Assembly (NCBI GenBank): GCA_944990035.1
Contig: CALYLX010000126.1
Coordinates: 2,790,001-2,854,000 of the forward strand
Source: Clitopilus passeckerianus
Taxonomy: Eukaryota > Basidiomycota > Agaricomycetes > Agaricales > Entolomataceae
Direction: 5' to 3'
DNA: 64,000 bases
Positions within the stretch are counted from its first letter, which is position 1. The number at the start of each line of letters is the position of its first letter. Under the pieces are notes generated by a model. That model was not told the origin of the DNA. It made no database searches and saw only the letters and a list, made by a program, of their open reading frames with translations. Positions 11,313 through 24,100 of the stretch are shown here, piece by piece. A program made the position numbers and the translations under genes.

Positions 11313-13248
11313 TCACGACGGAGGCACCCTTATCGTAACGTGCTCTACGACATATTCCGAATCTGCATATCCCAGAATCTGAGCCAATTGAGCGCTGTAA
11401 ATGTGGAATGATGAGCACACGGACAATGAGCACACAGCGAGGAACGACCTGCCTATTTAAGCCCTTGACCCGCAGAATCTGCGCAGAATTGTAATTCGCC
11501 AAGCCTCTGCCAACCTCAATGACATCCTCCTCATAATACTTCTCCGCAACCACTAAATCATCCTCAGGCAATCCCTTCCCACCACCAGCCTCATTTCCTG
11601 GAGTCGTTGAATCCACTGGTGTGGCCAACCCTGACTCCGTACCGCCCAACACAGGCGTACCCGGCGCTCCAGTGTCCAGCCCTTTGGCATACCTCGCCGC
11701 TTGACGGGCAGGATCTACCTCCGCCTCCTCACCAGAACCAAGCTGACTCGAACTTCCTTGGCTCGGGTCCTGTTGCTGCTGGCGCCGTATGACAATCCGT
11801 ACCGCCTGACCCGATGCAAACGCCCCAATCACCCCGACGACACCGGCAGCTAAGAGGCGCCCTCCGGATTCTCGTCTGGATAGGACGAGGTGTGCGCCAG
11901 CGTCGATGATGACGCTTCCGGATGGGAAGAGGGTGTGGGTTGTCCAGGATTTGAGGTCTCTCATTGGGAGGAGGGAGGCGGTGAACATTGTGTGTGGAGG
12001 TCTGGCGAGAGGCGGTTCTGGGGATGAAGCTCGGCTAGCTTTGGCGCTGTGCGGTCGGGACTGGGATCGGGAGACTGAGGCAGAGGTGTGGCCTAGAGCA
12101 GGTGATTCTGACGGGCCAGGGATACGAGGTGTAGATGCGGGATTGATCTTAGGAGAATGTCGGCTGTTGTATTGGATAATATCGAATATGTTTTCTGGAC
12201 GTTTGCTGGACAGGATAATAGTGGTGACTCCAGCGGCTGTCGCGATTTCAGCTGCGATGATTTTGGTCTCCATCCCACCTGTGCCAAGGCTCGATCCGAG
12301 GGTTGTCGTGCTCACTGTTACGGACCAAACAATGAGATGGTCGCACATGAAGAGTCTGGATGAATTTCATACCTTGAGCTCGGATAGTAGATATGGAGTC
12401 TACAACTTCGATGAGTTTTGCAGAGGGATCTTTCCGTGGATTCGAGGTATACAGCCCATCGACATCTGTTAGCAGGAACAGGTAATCTGCGTGTATCATG
12501 GACGATGTAATGGCTGAAAGGGTATCGTTGTCTCCGAATTTAATTTCCTGTACGGCAAGATTTCAAAAGGGACAATGGCAAGAACAACAACGTCATACGT
12601 ACGCTGACTGAAATGGTATCATTTTCGTTCACAATGGGAACAACTCCCATTGAAAGCAGTTCTTTAACCGTGTTGACGGCGTTCAGGTATCGAGTCCTCT
12701 GTTCGAAGTTCAGCTCACACTCATTTCAAGCATAGGTAGGACATACATCGGATATGTCGCCTCGCGTCAACAGCACCTGTGCAATAGGTTGGCCCAGTTG
12801 ACTGAACAGGTTATCCCATAGCGCAATGAGACGACCTTGCCCAATCGCTGCTAACGCCTGCCCAAAATTCAAGCAACATCAGCCATCCGGTCAAACATGA
12901 CATGCCCATAACACTTGCTCACCTGTTTCCCCGACAAACTCTTTGGCTTACTCTCCAAGTCCATACATTTCAGCCCAACAGCAATCGCTCCAGAACTGAC
13001 GAGCACAACTTTATGTCCTTGGCGGCGGAGATGCACGACTGTCTCCACCACCGAGGACAGCGTTGATAGGAGTGGTTGATGGGTCTTCTCATGGACGATT
13101 GAGGAGCTTCCTGGAGGTGGAAAATCGCTGTCAGTGTTCGTGTTTTGGTGGCGGCATTTGGGGTTACCGAGAAGGAAGGTGACATGTACTGACCGAGCTT
13201 GATCACGATCGTGCATGGTGGTCCGTAGCGCCCTCTGTTTGATGACAT
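11313..13248 (-). CDS. PRO1: Glutamate 5-kinase (gamma-glutamyl kinase)
   Basis: First step of proline synthesis: phosphorylates glutamate. The N-terminal amino-acid kinase fold shows [16 protein letters not shown], and the substrate region [11 protein letters not shown] followed by [17 protein letters not shown] and GTGGMETKI follow. The C-terminal PUA domain runs from about the [19 protein letters not shown] stretch to the end. Between kinase and PUA there is a Ser/Pro-rich spacer of ~60 residues (about 12010-12170). The last intron (11395-11452) works only with a GC donor: joining 11453 to 11394 restores the conserved end [14 protein letters not shown] and a stop at 11313, whereas the nearby GT would break the frame. 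The first intron starts right after the first 19 codons. Confidence 0.9.
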
Positions 13249-13461
13249 TTCTAGGTTAGACAATGGCCTTTAGACTTCTAAGATGGTTCTTGTGCTCTAT
13301 CAGGAGCTTTTGGGTGAATGAGAGAGGGCTCAGAGGAACGTGAACGCTGGAAGGCCATTCGAGTCAAGTTTCAATTAGCCGTGGCGTCGGCCGAGGCATC
13401 AATGCATCATGTTTCTCGGGGTCAAAATATTATCACTGCTCCCTTTCGCAATTTCGAGCAA

Positions 13462-13546
13462 CCGACCTTAGCTCAGCTGGAAGAGCACGAGACTGTAATG
13501 GCTACTGCATATCTCGGGGTCGCCTGTTCGAGCCAGGCAGGTCGGA
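13462..13546 (+). tRNA. tRNA-Tyr (GUA) with a 12-nt intron
   Basis: Acceptor stem 13462-13468 pairs fully with 13539-13545. D arm starts with GCTC at 13471. Anticodon stem CGAGA at 13488-13492 pairs with TCTCG at 13512-13516. Anticodon GTA is at 13495-13497. The intron 13499-13510 sits one base 3' of the anticodon, the canonical site. T arm is 13522-13538 with loop TTCGAGC. Confidence 0.93.
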
Positions 13547-13565
13547 TAGTCTTACTGATACAATC

Positions 13566-13571
13566 TTTTTT
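13566..13571 (+). terminator. Pol III oligo-T terminator
   Basis: Run of six T residues 20 nt after the tRNA-Tyr 3' end. Confidence 0.7.
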
Positions 13572-14554
13572 GCCTTTCGACCTCTCTATTGGCAACCATT
13601 TCCAGACTTGTCGCTCCTTTCTGTCTCCTTTCGTTACATCACTGACAAACACGAAACCACTCTAACGTCGAGGCTAGAGTGTAGCCCTCTGCGTATGGTC
13701 TAGCTACCAAATCGACAACCCATCCATCATGCTCTGATGTTGCGCACCCACTCTCGGAGGAGTCGTCGGGACGGTCTCCCAACTCCGACCTCAATCACGC
13801 TTGCTCCTGACCTCTTTCTCTCATTTTCTTTGCAGTTTCAGGTCGCTCTAGCGACCCGTATATCGACTGCGCTGGCTATGTCTAAAGGCTAATTGACGTA
13901 ACCATTCGGTCCTGCACGTCAGTTCGCAGCCGGAGTGTCTGTGGCCTCTTAATCCGGTTACTACCTTCTCAGCAATTTCGCTGGCGGGGGTGTATTCTCT
14001 AGTGCCTGGAATTGCATAGACAGTCTCACTTTTTGTGAAGGTCCTTGTGCTTGAGAATCTAGCGAAGTAAAAAAAGAGTTGGCCTTACTCAGATCAGAAG
14101 CACCATCAATTTCGTCTCGAAGAGAGCTTGGGGCAGCCAAGGAATCTAGATATCTCTGCAGTTTCACGTAGATTCCACCTCGAAGAGCATCATTCAATCG
14201 GTCTTATGTCTTAGAGGACTGCCATATCTCTTGACCTGTGGAGCTATATTGCACGAAAACGCGCAACATTCCATTGAATGGCATTGGCATGGCACCGAGT
14301 GCCAGTGACCGAGGCACATACGCTTACGGACCTGACGGAGTTTGCTCCCGCCCCGCCCACCGAGGGAGCCCACTCTCTGATAGTGATGCTTCATGCTTGA
14401 GACATACCCTCGAGGAAGTATAAAGGACGGATCTTGACAATTCGACTCCCTACCGAACTCGCCCAGCCAGTTCCTTCCCATAAAAGCAGCAGCAGTAGCA
14501 GCAAAGCAACAGCCAACCTCTGCTTTCACGCTCACAAAGCAACGACACTTGAAC
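13572..14554. other. Intergenic
   Basis: About 1 kb upstream of the RidA fusion gene, with a pyrimidine-rich stretch at 13790-13840. A minus-strand open frame at 13961-14197 has no recognisable product and is not called. Confidence 0.45.
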
Positions 14555-15875
14555 ATGCGCCTCAATCTTTCGACGATCTCTGTTCTTGCTGGTGCAATCA
14601 TTGCACCTGCATTGGCTACCCCCATAGCCACACCAGAAGTAGTTGCTTCTGAGTCCGTCTCTGCTTCTGCTTCTGAATCTGCCTCGGAATCTTCCTCCTT
14701 CTCTGCAAGCAGTGCAGTGGAAAGCGCCTCCGTCACCTCGTTCACTCCGACACCAACGGTCTCCACACACCATAGCCACTCGACCAAGACATGGACCGTC
14801 TGGACAACCGTTGTGACCAGTTCGGAAGTCTATCCTTCCAGTGAGGTCACGTCCGAGGTTTCCACCTCCTGGTCGGCCGTGTCAAGCTCGGCCGTCCCCA
14901 CCTCGACAAAGGCATCGTCCGCATGGTCCACCCACTCGGGATCTGCAACCGCATCGTACCCTACGTCGCATTCCGCCTCATGGACTACTCATTCAGGTCC
15001 TGTCAGCACTAGCTGGGTGCCAACTTCATCCGCCTCTTGGTCCACAAAATCAGCTTCTGCTAGTTCCTCGGTTGCATCATCCTCCGCCACCTCCTACACC
15101 TACACCTACTCCACAGCTAGCTCGGCCGCATCCAGCGCCGCCCCCACAACTGTCACCATTACCAAAACCGTCACAGCTAGCACTTCTGAAGCTGCATCCT
15201 CGGTCGCGTCAACTAGCAGTGCTGCTCCAACCGCTTCTGCTTCTGCTGGGCCCAAGATCATTTCCACGGACGGTATGAAATCGTTGACAGACTCTTTCTA
15301 ACAACTCTGACACTCCTCAATAGATGCTGCCAACCCCGCTGGCCCCAGCGCCCAAGCCATCGTATCTGGAGATCACCTATACATCTCAGGATACCTCCCG
15401 CTCTCCCCAGACACCGTCGACCTCGTTGGCGAAGGCGACGTTGTTTCTCAAACTTTCGCCACTCTTGCCAATATTCGCAACATCGCCGAAGTCTCTGGTA
15501 CAACCATGGACAGGGTCGTTAAAATCACTGTAAGTCGTGATAACTTCCGTTTGCCCGGGTGAGAGAAAGCTGATTGGGGGTTGATTCGATAGCTCTATCT
15601 CGAGGATATCAGCGACTTGCCAAAAGTCAGCCGGGTCATCTCTCGCTTCTTCCATGATCACCGCCCCGTTATGTCCGTCGTTGCTGTCAAGGATCTTCCT
15701 CAGGATGCCCTTGTCGAGATGGATGCCATGATCAGGTGCGTTCATTTCTTCCCAAAACGACCTGTGGTCCCAGGCTGATCGCGATCCCCTCTAGAATGCC
15801 CTAAATATGTGCATATTCAATGCCTTCCTCTTTTCATTCAGGGCTGTTCCTGGTGCTCGATCATTAGCAAAATGA
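14555..15875 (+). CDS. Secreted Ser/Thr-rich stalk fused to a RidA (YjgF/YER057c/UK114) domain
   Basis: Four exons 14555-15272, 15324-15529, 15593-15735, 15842-15875 keep frame (366 aa). Residues 1-22 are a signal peptide (MRLNLSTISVLAGAIIAPAL, then AT). Residues ~25-240 are an extremely Ser/Ala/Thr-rich, O-glycosylation-type stalk with SASWSTH-like repeats. The last ~125 residues form a complete RidA domain, starting AIVSGDHLYISGYLPLS and running through TLANIRNIAEVSG and VVKITLYLEDI to LVEMDAMIRAVPGARS. RidA proteins deaminate reactive enamines/imines in cytosol or mitochondria; a secreted or wall-linked one is unusual. Aligned by its LP.DALVE motif, the position of the catalytic Arg (Arg105 in E. 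coli RidA) appears to be Met (HRPVMS). No GPI signal is visible after the domain. The fusion rests on a clean phase-1 intron. Confidence 0.85.
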
Positions 15876-16330
15876 GTGCCAGAGTTATGGATTGGGCACA
15901 TAGACACTACCTACATATCTTCTACATAATTGAATTATTTTATTTATTTAGCATCTTCACTTCACGCATTTGTACCATTTACGCACGCAATTACAACAAT
16001 AGACATCATAGGTTTCCGTATTATCGCTAAAGCACCTCTTAAGCTGCTCGTCCTTCAGCGCGTCTACTGCTATCTGGACCACGGTATCGGTGATTTCCTG
16101 AATGACTGTCCATCTCAAGGTCATCCACACGGAGTGTCAACAAAAACAGCCTTTCAAGCTTCAAACGGCGTTGCCGGTTAGAACCCCGACTGCAGGGTCT
16201 AGGCCATGTCAATTATTGATCAATATTGATCACCCCACACTTGATTCGAGAAAGCTTCAAATAGCAGACATGGACTAGCGCCGACTGCTCTAAAGCCACC
16301 CCACTCCTCTCTCCTCGTCCAGCAGGGGCT
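15876..16330. other. Intergenic
   Basis: AT-rich spacer; no gene recognised. Confidence 0.5.
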
Positions 16331-16985
16331 ATGGCATTGGAACTCACGCTGGAGCATAATGATCCCACAAAGACGATACTGAGCACGGAGGACGGTGCGG
16401 CTCGGTTCCAGATCTCAACTCCGAGGGAGTCGGCAGAGGAGACGAAGGTTGAGCGAATAGATGGTGTGCTGAGTAGTGGTCGTGTCAAGACACTAATAGG
16501 GACGATAACGAAGGCGAACCAGTTCACGAAGCTTATGCTTTGTGCTACAGGTGTTGAGCTCCAGGTCCAGCATCCAGGAAAGCAGGTGGAAGGAGTTGAC
16601 CAGTGCGTCTCGACCAAAGCTGTTGTTGAAAGCCATTGGCACTGATATAAAGCACTTTAGCTCATGGACGATTATTGGGCCGGATCGTAAATCATACAAG
16701 TGGCAGATGTTCATTCAATATCCCGTGGTGAGTGGAATATCGCTACTTCGTACCTGAGAAGCCTGTGTGCTGACTGCAATGATTCAGCTCATGGTAGATG
16801 ATGGCTCGTTTGCGCTGGTGGCTCGGTATCGGAGAGCAAAACTCGGTATCGTTTCTCGTTCAAGAAAAGCTTTTTTGGAAGTTATGGCACCATGGACAAA
16901 GTCGGATATGGTTGATTTCATAGTAGTGACATTCGTCTCTTTCATGAGACACCTAGTTCTCGTAGACGCTATCGACACAAAATGA
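16331..16985 (+). CDS. DUF6593 protein (solitary, divergent copy)
   Basis: Belongs to the same family as the array at 37-50 kb but is more diverged and lies alone. Exon 1 begins MALELTLEHNDPTKTILS. The middle exon carries IIGPDRKSYKWQ, equivalent to the FTGPDGREYKW motif of the array. The last exon starts after the AG at 16788 with LMVDDGSFALVARYRR and ends with a hydrophobic FIVVTFV strand. Exon 1 and the middle exon are in different frames, so an intron lies somewhere in about 16465-16600. Candidate acceptors exist near 16551, but I cannot fix the edges. The function of DUF6593 is unknown. Family call firm, exon edges uncertain. Confidence 0.65.
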
Positions 16986-17059
16986 CCAAGATACCCTCTG
17001 AAACCTTCGTCCTTGTCCATCCTTTTTGACCACACGCCAAAAGTACATAAATGGTGCAT

Positions 17060-19843
17060 TTAGCACCTCGACCTTGTTGGGCTCACATTCTTCCCCTTCC
17101 CCTCGTCGTCCGTCTCGTAACCTGATGAATCTACGGAGTACACGGAAGCAGTGTCATCTCCGGTCTCCACAGGCCGCGTTGGGGTGCTCTCTTCATTGAG
17201 GTCTTTGTCGGGAATCTGGGGAGTTCCTTGAGAGGTACATTCTTATCCGCCCGAGGAACACAACTCACCAGCAAACGGGAGAGGTAGGCTAGAAGAGAAG
17301 CACCAGCCGCCAACATAAACACATTCTTCAAGCTCGCAGCATAGGCGTCCCGCACTGGTCGCTGGAGCTCAGGCGGCAGAGAAGTCACCAGGCGCGCAGA
17401 ATGACGGACTTGTCTTATGATCTACGAGACGTGCAAATCAATTAGAATGTGTTATCCAAATATCCGAGTTTTTTGCGTACCTGTTCAGCCGCAGGGCCAG
17501 TAATTCGCTTTTGGAGTTCATTCCCTAGGCTGGACTGGAATACAGCAGATGCAGCTGCTAGTCCGCCTACCTGGCCTGCATATTCATACGAAGCCTCGTG
17601 AGCAAAATTGTTACATGGAGACGGCGTCATAAATGTAATGTACTCACCAATACCCCGGAAGAGCTGAGAGAATCCTGTTCCTATTGCCATCTGGTCATTG
17701 GGAAGATGGGATACCAGGGCGACTGTAAGGCGGTGAGCTGCATTCAGGTTCGTGTCGACGACTAACTCACTGTACATGGTTTGAAGTACGACTGCATTAC
17801 CGAAGCCGAGCGGCATCTAGGGAAAGGTCAGCAAGAGGCTTCCCAGGTTTGAGGTAGCATCTTACAATAGTAAGCCATTTATGCGCTTCATTAGAATTTT
17901 CACGGAGTTGGGTGAGAAGAACCGAGGCGAGAAGGGGTAATACGCCGAAGGTCAATGTGAGGACCTTATATCGACCAAGCCTGCGCATCATCCAGCTATT
18001 TCGAGAGGTTAGCCCGATCTCCGCAGAAATCCCAAAGATAACTTATACGCACCCAGCAAACACAGAGCCTGTGGAGATGCAGAGACTATTCGGGAGCAGA
18101 TGTAAGCCTAGTACCCGTCAGCAGGTCAGTCATCAGTTCCCGAAAATCGAAAGACGTCCGTACCAGCAGTCGATGCGGAAGTCATCATCACGGTCTGGAA
18201 CCACATTGGGAAGAAGTATGTGATCGAGAGGTTACAAACTGCAACCAGGGCATTACTCCAGCCGACGAGAATTGGCACCTTTTGTGTCAGCATAGAATGT
18301 GCGAGGACTGGCTCCACTGCGAAGTACATCTCTACGATGATGAAGAGACCGAAGGAAGTGATCGCTACAATGAAGGATGTCCAAACGAAGGGGTCTGACC
18401 ACTGTGAATGAAAGGCGTCGGTCAGAATTTTGCGGGGTGGATGTGGAAGATTTGCTTACGGGAAGGTCCTCGTTGTACCGTTTGCTTAGGAAGACGAGCG
18501 TGAAGGCAACCTGCAAACCGTCAGTCACCTGCCACCGATCACAAAACTCGATAGTAAATCTACGTACCCCGCAGAGGAGGGTGAGACTTCCAAGATAATC
18601 AATGCGCTTGAGTACCTCCCAGCTGCTTTTCTGTTTCCCCTGTTGAATATGTCAGCGGTGGATCATGAACGACAGAGCAGCAGCTCTTACAGGTGTGACA
18701 TAGTTCAAGTTCGCCATGATTAACCCAGCTGAAAGGGCGAAAAGTGGGACCTGGATAAGGAACGCCCATCTCCAGCCAAGCCTATTGGATAAGATGTCAG
18801 CGAGACAAATATGAAGGAGATTTACCCTTACCAATCGGTGATGAGTCCACCTATAGGCCCGCCGAGGCCCATACCGAGCTGAACAGATACATCAGAGGAT
18901 TGTGAAAGCTAGAGCAATGGCGACTTACCCCGTAGAAAATACCCGCGATGCTCTGGACGAAACCTCGAGCCTAGACGAGAGGTAAGCGCTGATGCGTGCC
19001 GGTTGAGATTAGGACGTCCTACACGTAGAGTGTACATATCACTTGTAATAATCCTAAACTTATCCCATCGGTATCAGGCTCAAACAGATGAATAGAAAGG
19101 CGTACGCAGAGGTCGTGAAGATTCCACCTCCACCAATACCCGAGATCTGTGAAATTATTGAGAAAGGAGCCAAGGAAAATGAAAGTCGCCTTACGAAACG
19201 GGAAAGAACAAGCATGTTCATATTGGTCGATAGACCACAGGCGAGAATGCCAGCCGCTGCAAACAGGATTGCAGACTGGCTGGCCCCTCTTCTGCCCATC
19301 GCGTCAGAGAGCCGGCCATACAAGGGTGTGAAGGTGCACGTTGCCAGTAGATAGCTGGAATGTAGAATATCGGATGTCGGCGTCAATTGAGCATAGAAAG
19401 GTGGAGGCCTTACGAGGTTCCGAGCCAACTGGCTTGGTTCGACTTGTTGAAATCTGAGGATATCGCAGATATCACTGACGGTAAACCTGAGTGTTAGCTA
19501 TCTCCTACTTGGATTTGAAAGGGTGCCTACTTGTCGGTACCAAGGTTACTAATGCACATTATGGAATAATCAATGAACGGTTCTGATCAAGGGTCTTAGA
19601 TAACTCACAATTTAGGGCCTAAAACGATGGATTACCACTGAGCTAGAGATGGAATGAGGAGAGCTGGGTACTCACGGAGAGGAACTGTGCGAGCCAAATG
19701 CCCACAAGAATTCTCGACCTAGTTTTTGAGCTTATCTCCAGCGGACCCAGCTGCTTCTCATTAAGATGCTCGGCAGACAGCTGATCGTCCTTGGAGGGTG
19801 AATGAGGGTGCGCAAGGAGGGAGTCTCGTTCCGTGTAAGCCAT
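17060..19843 (-). CDS. MFS transporter, DHA2-like (multidrug or vacuolar amino-acid type)
   Basis: Many small exons on the minus strand encode a polytopic membrane protein. The cytosolic N-terminus (MAYTERDSLLAHPHSPS) has a possible acidic-dileucine-like sorting motif (RDSLLA). The first helix is followed by SYLLATCTFTPLYGRLSDAM and then GRRG, the MFS motif A between helices 2 and 3. Many helices follow, and the acidic Ser/Thr-rich cytosolic tail ends at a TAA at 17060-17062. Similar fungal proteins include vacuolar basic amino-acid (Vba) and drug:H+ antiporters; the motifs do not decide between them. About ten introns of ~50 nt are evident. Substrate unknown. Confidence 0.85.
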
Positions 19844-21119
19844 TCGGATAAGCAGAGTCTCTCGGAGACCTACTGGGTAAGAATTGCTTTTGGTCGTTTA
19901 AATAGGCCCAGCCCGACAGGGACTAGCTGGGAAGATATTGCCAAGCCGCTTAGTTTTCAGGTAAAATTACTGGAAGATGGTCCTTGATGAGTTATAGATA
20001 AGCAGAAAGGCAAGTTTGGTTTACTGACGTTCATATAGAAGGCATTACTTTTTGCCAAGACATGGAGAGGGTGTTTTGTGATGGATAATGGAGGTATCTT
20101 CTTGGTGAACCTCTGCGGCTCGAAGCTCAATTTGCTTTCTTGACTGTATGTCCGTAAGTGATTGTATGGAGAAAGTCATGTATATAATTCAGCGACCTTT
20201 GACCAGCATAGACTTTTGTTGCCTCTCGGGACCCTGATACAGGAGGCGATCCCGGCGGCTGAAAACTGTCCAAGAAAATGATGGTACATGCCTCGATCAA
20301 AGTCGAGGAAGATAACAGTCTTGTCCGCAGTGCGTGCGTCCGAATTTCCATGTATCCGAGTACTAAGCCTGCCGTTGCTCCAAATTTAAGCTTCCAGAAG
20401 GTCGAGGCATGCATCACTGAAGTAGTCAAGCAAAATCGAAGCAGCCTCTTACCTTCTTGATCAGGTCATCTTGTCAAAGTGCCGAGGACAGATGGCCTGG
20501 GGTATCCACTTCCTCGTGTGGAATCTGTACCTTCGCGAGCATCAGGAGTGAGCTTGTAGTTCGCGTCGCTTGGCGCTGTGGCGAGAGATTCTCTTTTCAT
20601 TTCGCAGTTTTCGCTTTTTCATCGAGGATCGTTGGAAGGTCGGGGTTGTTCTTTAGGTCTCTTTGTAGCAGAGTCAGATTTCAATCCGTTTACTCGAAAC
20701 AGCAAGAAGCAATATCAAGCAGCATTTTTTAGCAAGTCCAGACGTTCTACGACGATGCCCTGGTGGTAGGCGTAGGTTAAGGAGCGCCTGGACGTTGTCA
20801 CACAACGTGACAAGACATCATGTGAGGTGACGAGCGTGTCCTGTTGACCTTCGCGGCGAGGACATCGTCACAGACGCCGACAACGACTCAAGTGGCGCCG
20901 TGTCGACACCAACGATCTGCTGAGCTTTTCCGCCACGGACATCGCTGTACTGGACTGAAGCTCTCCCACTCCTAGCTTTGAAGCCTGTTCGAACGTTGGC
21001 TTTCTCCGAGGCCCCAGCTACCAAGGGGGGCATCCACGGGTCTAAATTGCGGGGGAATTGACTCTGAATCTCGACGACGGAACGCGCTGTGTGCGGAAAA
21101 TATCCGAAAGCTACTCACA
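19844..21119. other. Intergenic, divergent promoters
   Basis: 1.28 kb between the MFS gene and the Rap1-like gene. Minus-strand open frames at 20127-20429 and 20818-21033 show no family features and are not called. Confidence 0.45.
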
Positions 21120-24100
21120 ATGACTTATGGGTACGTCCTGTGTCATGACTTGGAATACTGGGCTCATACATGTATGCACAGCCCAAAGAATCCGTTTACG
21201 AAAGATGAAGAAACCTTGCTTGTGAAGTACTTGGCCGTCTACAACCCAACAGAGCGCGGTAGATCAGGAGCGAATGTCTACAAAAAACTCTGCGAAGATG
21301 TTGGTTGTTCAAAGTTTGAAGCAGCATGCGGGTTCTTACTGATGACCTGAACCCCCTTAGCCTAATAGCAAGTGGAGATGGAGTAAAGGACATAGCTGGC
21401 AGTCGTGGCGAAACCAATACGTCAAGAACCAGAACTACTACGACAAACGCATCAAGAAATACCAAGAGAAACATGGCATTGACAGCAATGTCCCATACAC
21501 TCAGAAGCCGATGAACAAATCTCCCAAACCGGAGAAACAACGAATGAGGGATGCCCAGGCTGCTAAGCGCAAGCGGGAGGAGGAGGAAGAGGAGTCAGAA
21601 GGCAGCTCAGAAGATGAAGATGAAAGAAGGAAACGCACCAAAGTGAAGTATAAAGTACGTCAATTCCATTCCATCAAGGTCCTTAATCTGAATCAGTTCT
21701 ACAGCACGAGAAATACCAGCGTGCTGGCAACAGTGACTTGGAAACAGACGTCCGCAGTAGTGAACCACAGCAGGACCGACAACAACAAGTCACACAGAGT
21801 TCGAAGGCACCGAATGGGAGCTCTTCTCTTCGACCTCAGCCACCTCAGCCGTCCTCCGAGGGATCATCTACAGAGTCAGAAGATGAAGCTCCTCGTGGGC
21901 CTGTAGGCTCAGATGACTACGAAGGTCAAATATTCGAATCCGACGCAGGTGTCGAGGAGGAGGAAGAGGCGGAGGAGGCAGCCGAAGAACAGGAGGTTGA
22001 AGGAGATCTGACTGAGGCTGCTTTCGTGGAGCAAGACGACAACGAACCACTGGGAGTGCACGATGTGCCGCGTACGAGCACGACGCCTGAATTTGAACAA
22101 TCCGAGTAAGACGATCTCATTCCATAACTGGATATTGATACTGACTGTGCATTACAGACGTGAAGAATCTCTACCACATCCAGAAAACAGCATATACCCC
22201 GATATTCAGCAAATACCATCACCCCATCTAACGAAATCCATCTATGATAATGCCTACTCGTCCTCACCTCTCCCGGGCTCCTTCCCGGTGTCATCGACAC
22301 CTGCAAATGCAGCAGCATCAAGCTCTAGAGTTATGCTAGAGTCCACCTATGAAGCACTCTTTAAAAAACCAGCCCCCAAACCATCACCTAAGCTTAAGCC
22401 TAAGCCTAAATCAACTGATGATTTCTTTGAGTCTGCCCCTGGTACACCGCAAGCACCTACCATCCCGAACGGTCATAGAGCAAAGCAACCGCAGCTCCTT
22501 TCTGGGCCTTTCCGCACCTCCTTCCAGAAACAAGCTCCCCTTCAGCAACAGACTGACAGTGAAGACGAAGAGGAGTCAAGAGCCTGGCCACCCCGCCGGG
22601 TTAGCGGTAGTCATCCAGCTGCTCAGAAGGGCAAGCAGAAGGAGGTGCCAAAGGAGGTCACCTCAGACCCTACCCCAAAGCCTTCTCACCCTCGACCAAA
22701 TCCTCGTCAAGCAGCTACAATCCCAGGGCGGCTTAACGAACTAGCTTCCAAGCCAAAAGCCACCCATGAATCTGAATCAGATCGTGGTGATGCTTTACTC
22801 GCGCTTGCTCAATCCCTTTTCAAACCAAACGCTGGTGAAGATGTAGTGGCGGGTGCAAATCACCTAAAGCGTGATGGTGAGCGTGGTCGTAAGGCAAGGG
22901 GATCCAACTTCCCCTACGCGGAACCTCAAATCCAAGAAGCAGACGTAGTCGACTTGCCCAGGGAATACGGCTCACACCAGGGCGGTCCCGATACACCACT
23001 AGTTAATGATCCAACTCTAGTTGCGCTGCGTCAACTCGCCAAGGGTCGTATACCAGAGCCGTCAAAGAACGAGGACCTTGGCCGGAGATTCCCTTTCAAG
23101 CCCCAACCACTCACTGCTTCAACATCAACACCTCACATGCAAGTTCACTGGCCAAAAGTACCCAAGACGTCGGAGGATCCTTTCTTGTCTCGATCTCTCA
23201 ACGCTAAGCAGAATGCCCCTGCCTCCCGTTCCGACCAGCCAGACTTTGCATTGAACAACCCCCGAACGGCAACTAGCTCGCCTTCTCCTAGCGATGCTAC
23301 GATGTCAACCGGTACTTCGACTCGCTATATCGACCTTCGCCGAGAAGCCTCTAGACGAGCTTCACGCCGTTCTCGGTCAGCTCCGAGACAATCGGCAGCA
23401 CAAGCTCAAACGTCGTTCGAGACCCCAGATCACGACCAAACCATTCTCCTGTATTCTTCTGAGGAAAAGTCACGTCGCCATCCTCCCCCACAGTTACCCA
23501 AACACGAATCACCGGTGGCTTCAACGACGGAACCCAGCGACGAAAAAGCCCTGAACCGTCGGTCCTCATTGCTCCCCTTCCCAGTCCCGGAGAAAGACAG
23601 TGTCAGGTTCGAGTTCATGGGTGCCTCAGCCGCAATCAGGAGAATTGGAGAAAAATTCGGCCTACGCGACGACGTTGTTGAACGCGCATGGCATCACTTC
23701 CGGGACATAGACCAGACCGAGGATTTCTGTCGACGATATAGGGAGAGGACAGACTCGGTTGTGGATCAAATCGTTGACGAGATGGAGAGGGAGACTACAA
23801 GCAACGATGTCGACATGGACGAGCCGATTGAACCTGTGAAGCCGCGTGCCAGACTGGCGATACAAGACAGGCGTCGCAGCACCACGCGATCCCTACCTCC
23901 CTCCAGTTCGCCACCTAAGGTTACGAAGGACCAGCAACTGGAAATTAGGCCGTTACCCAGTGATGACAATATCTCGGAATACAGTGCTCCTTCATCGTCC
24001 CGTGCAGGCCAGTACAATAGGCTCGTCAAACAAGGAAGAAGGGAGGAAGCTCTTCGACGCGAAAGCCTGCGAGCTAGTGGTGCCATCCCTGCACTCCCAG

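Noticed and set aside
14194..14787. Long minus-strand open frame opposite the Ser-rich stalk
   Set aside because: It is the antisense shadow of low-complexity Ser/Thr codons; the plus strand has a signal peptide, introns and a RidA domain.
20127..20429. Minus-strand open frame of 100 codons upstream of the MFS gene
   Set aside because: One hydrophobic stretch but no family resemblance, no splice support and no clear start context.
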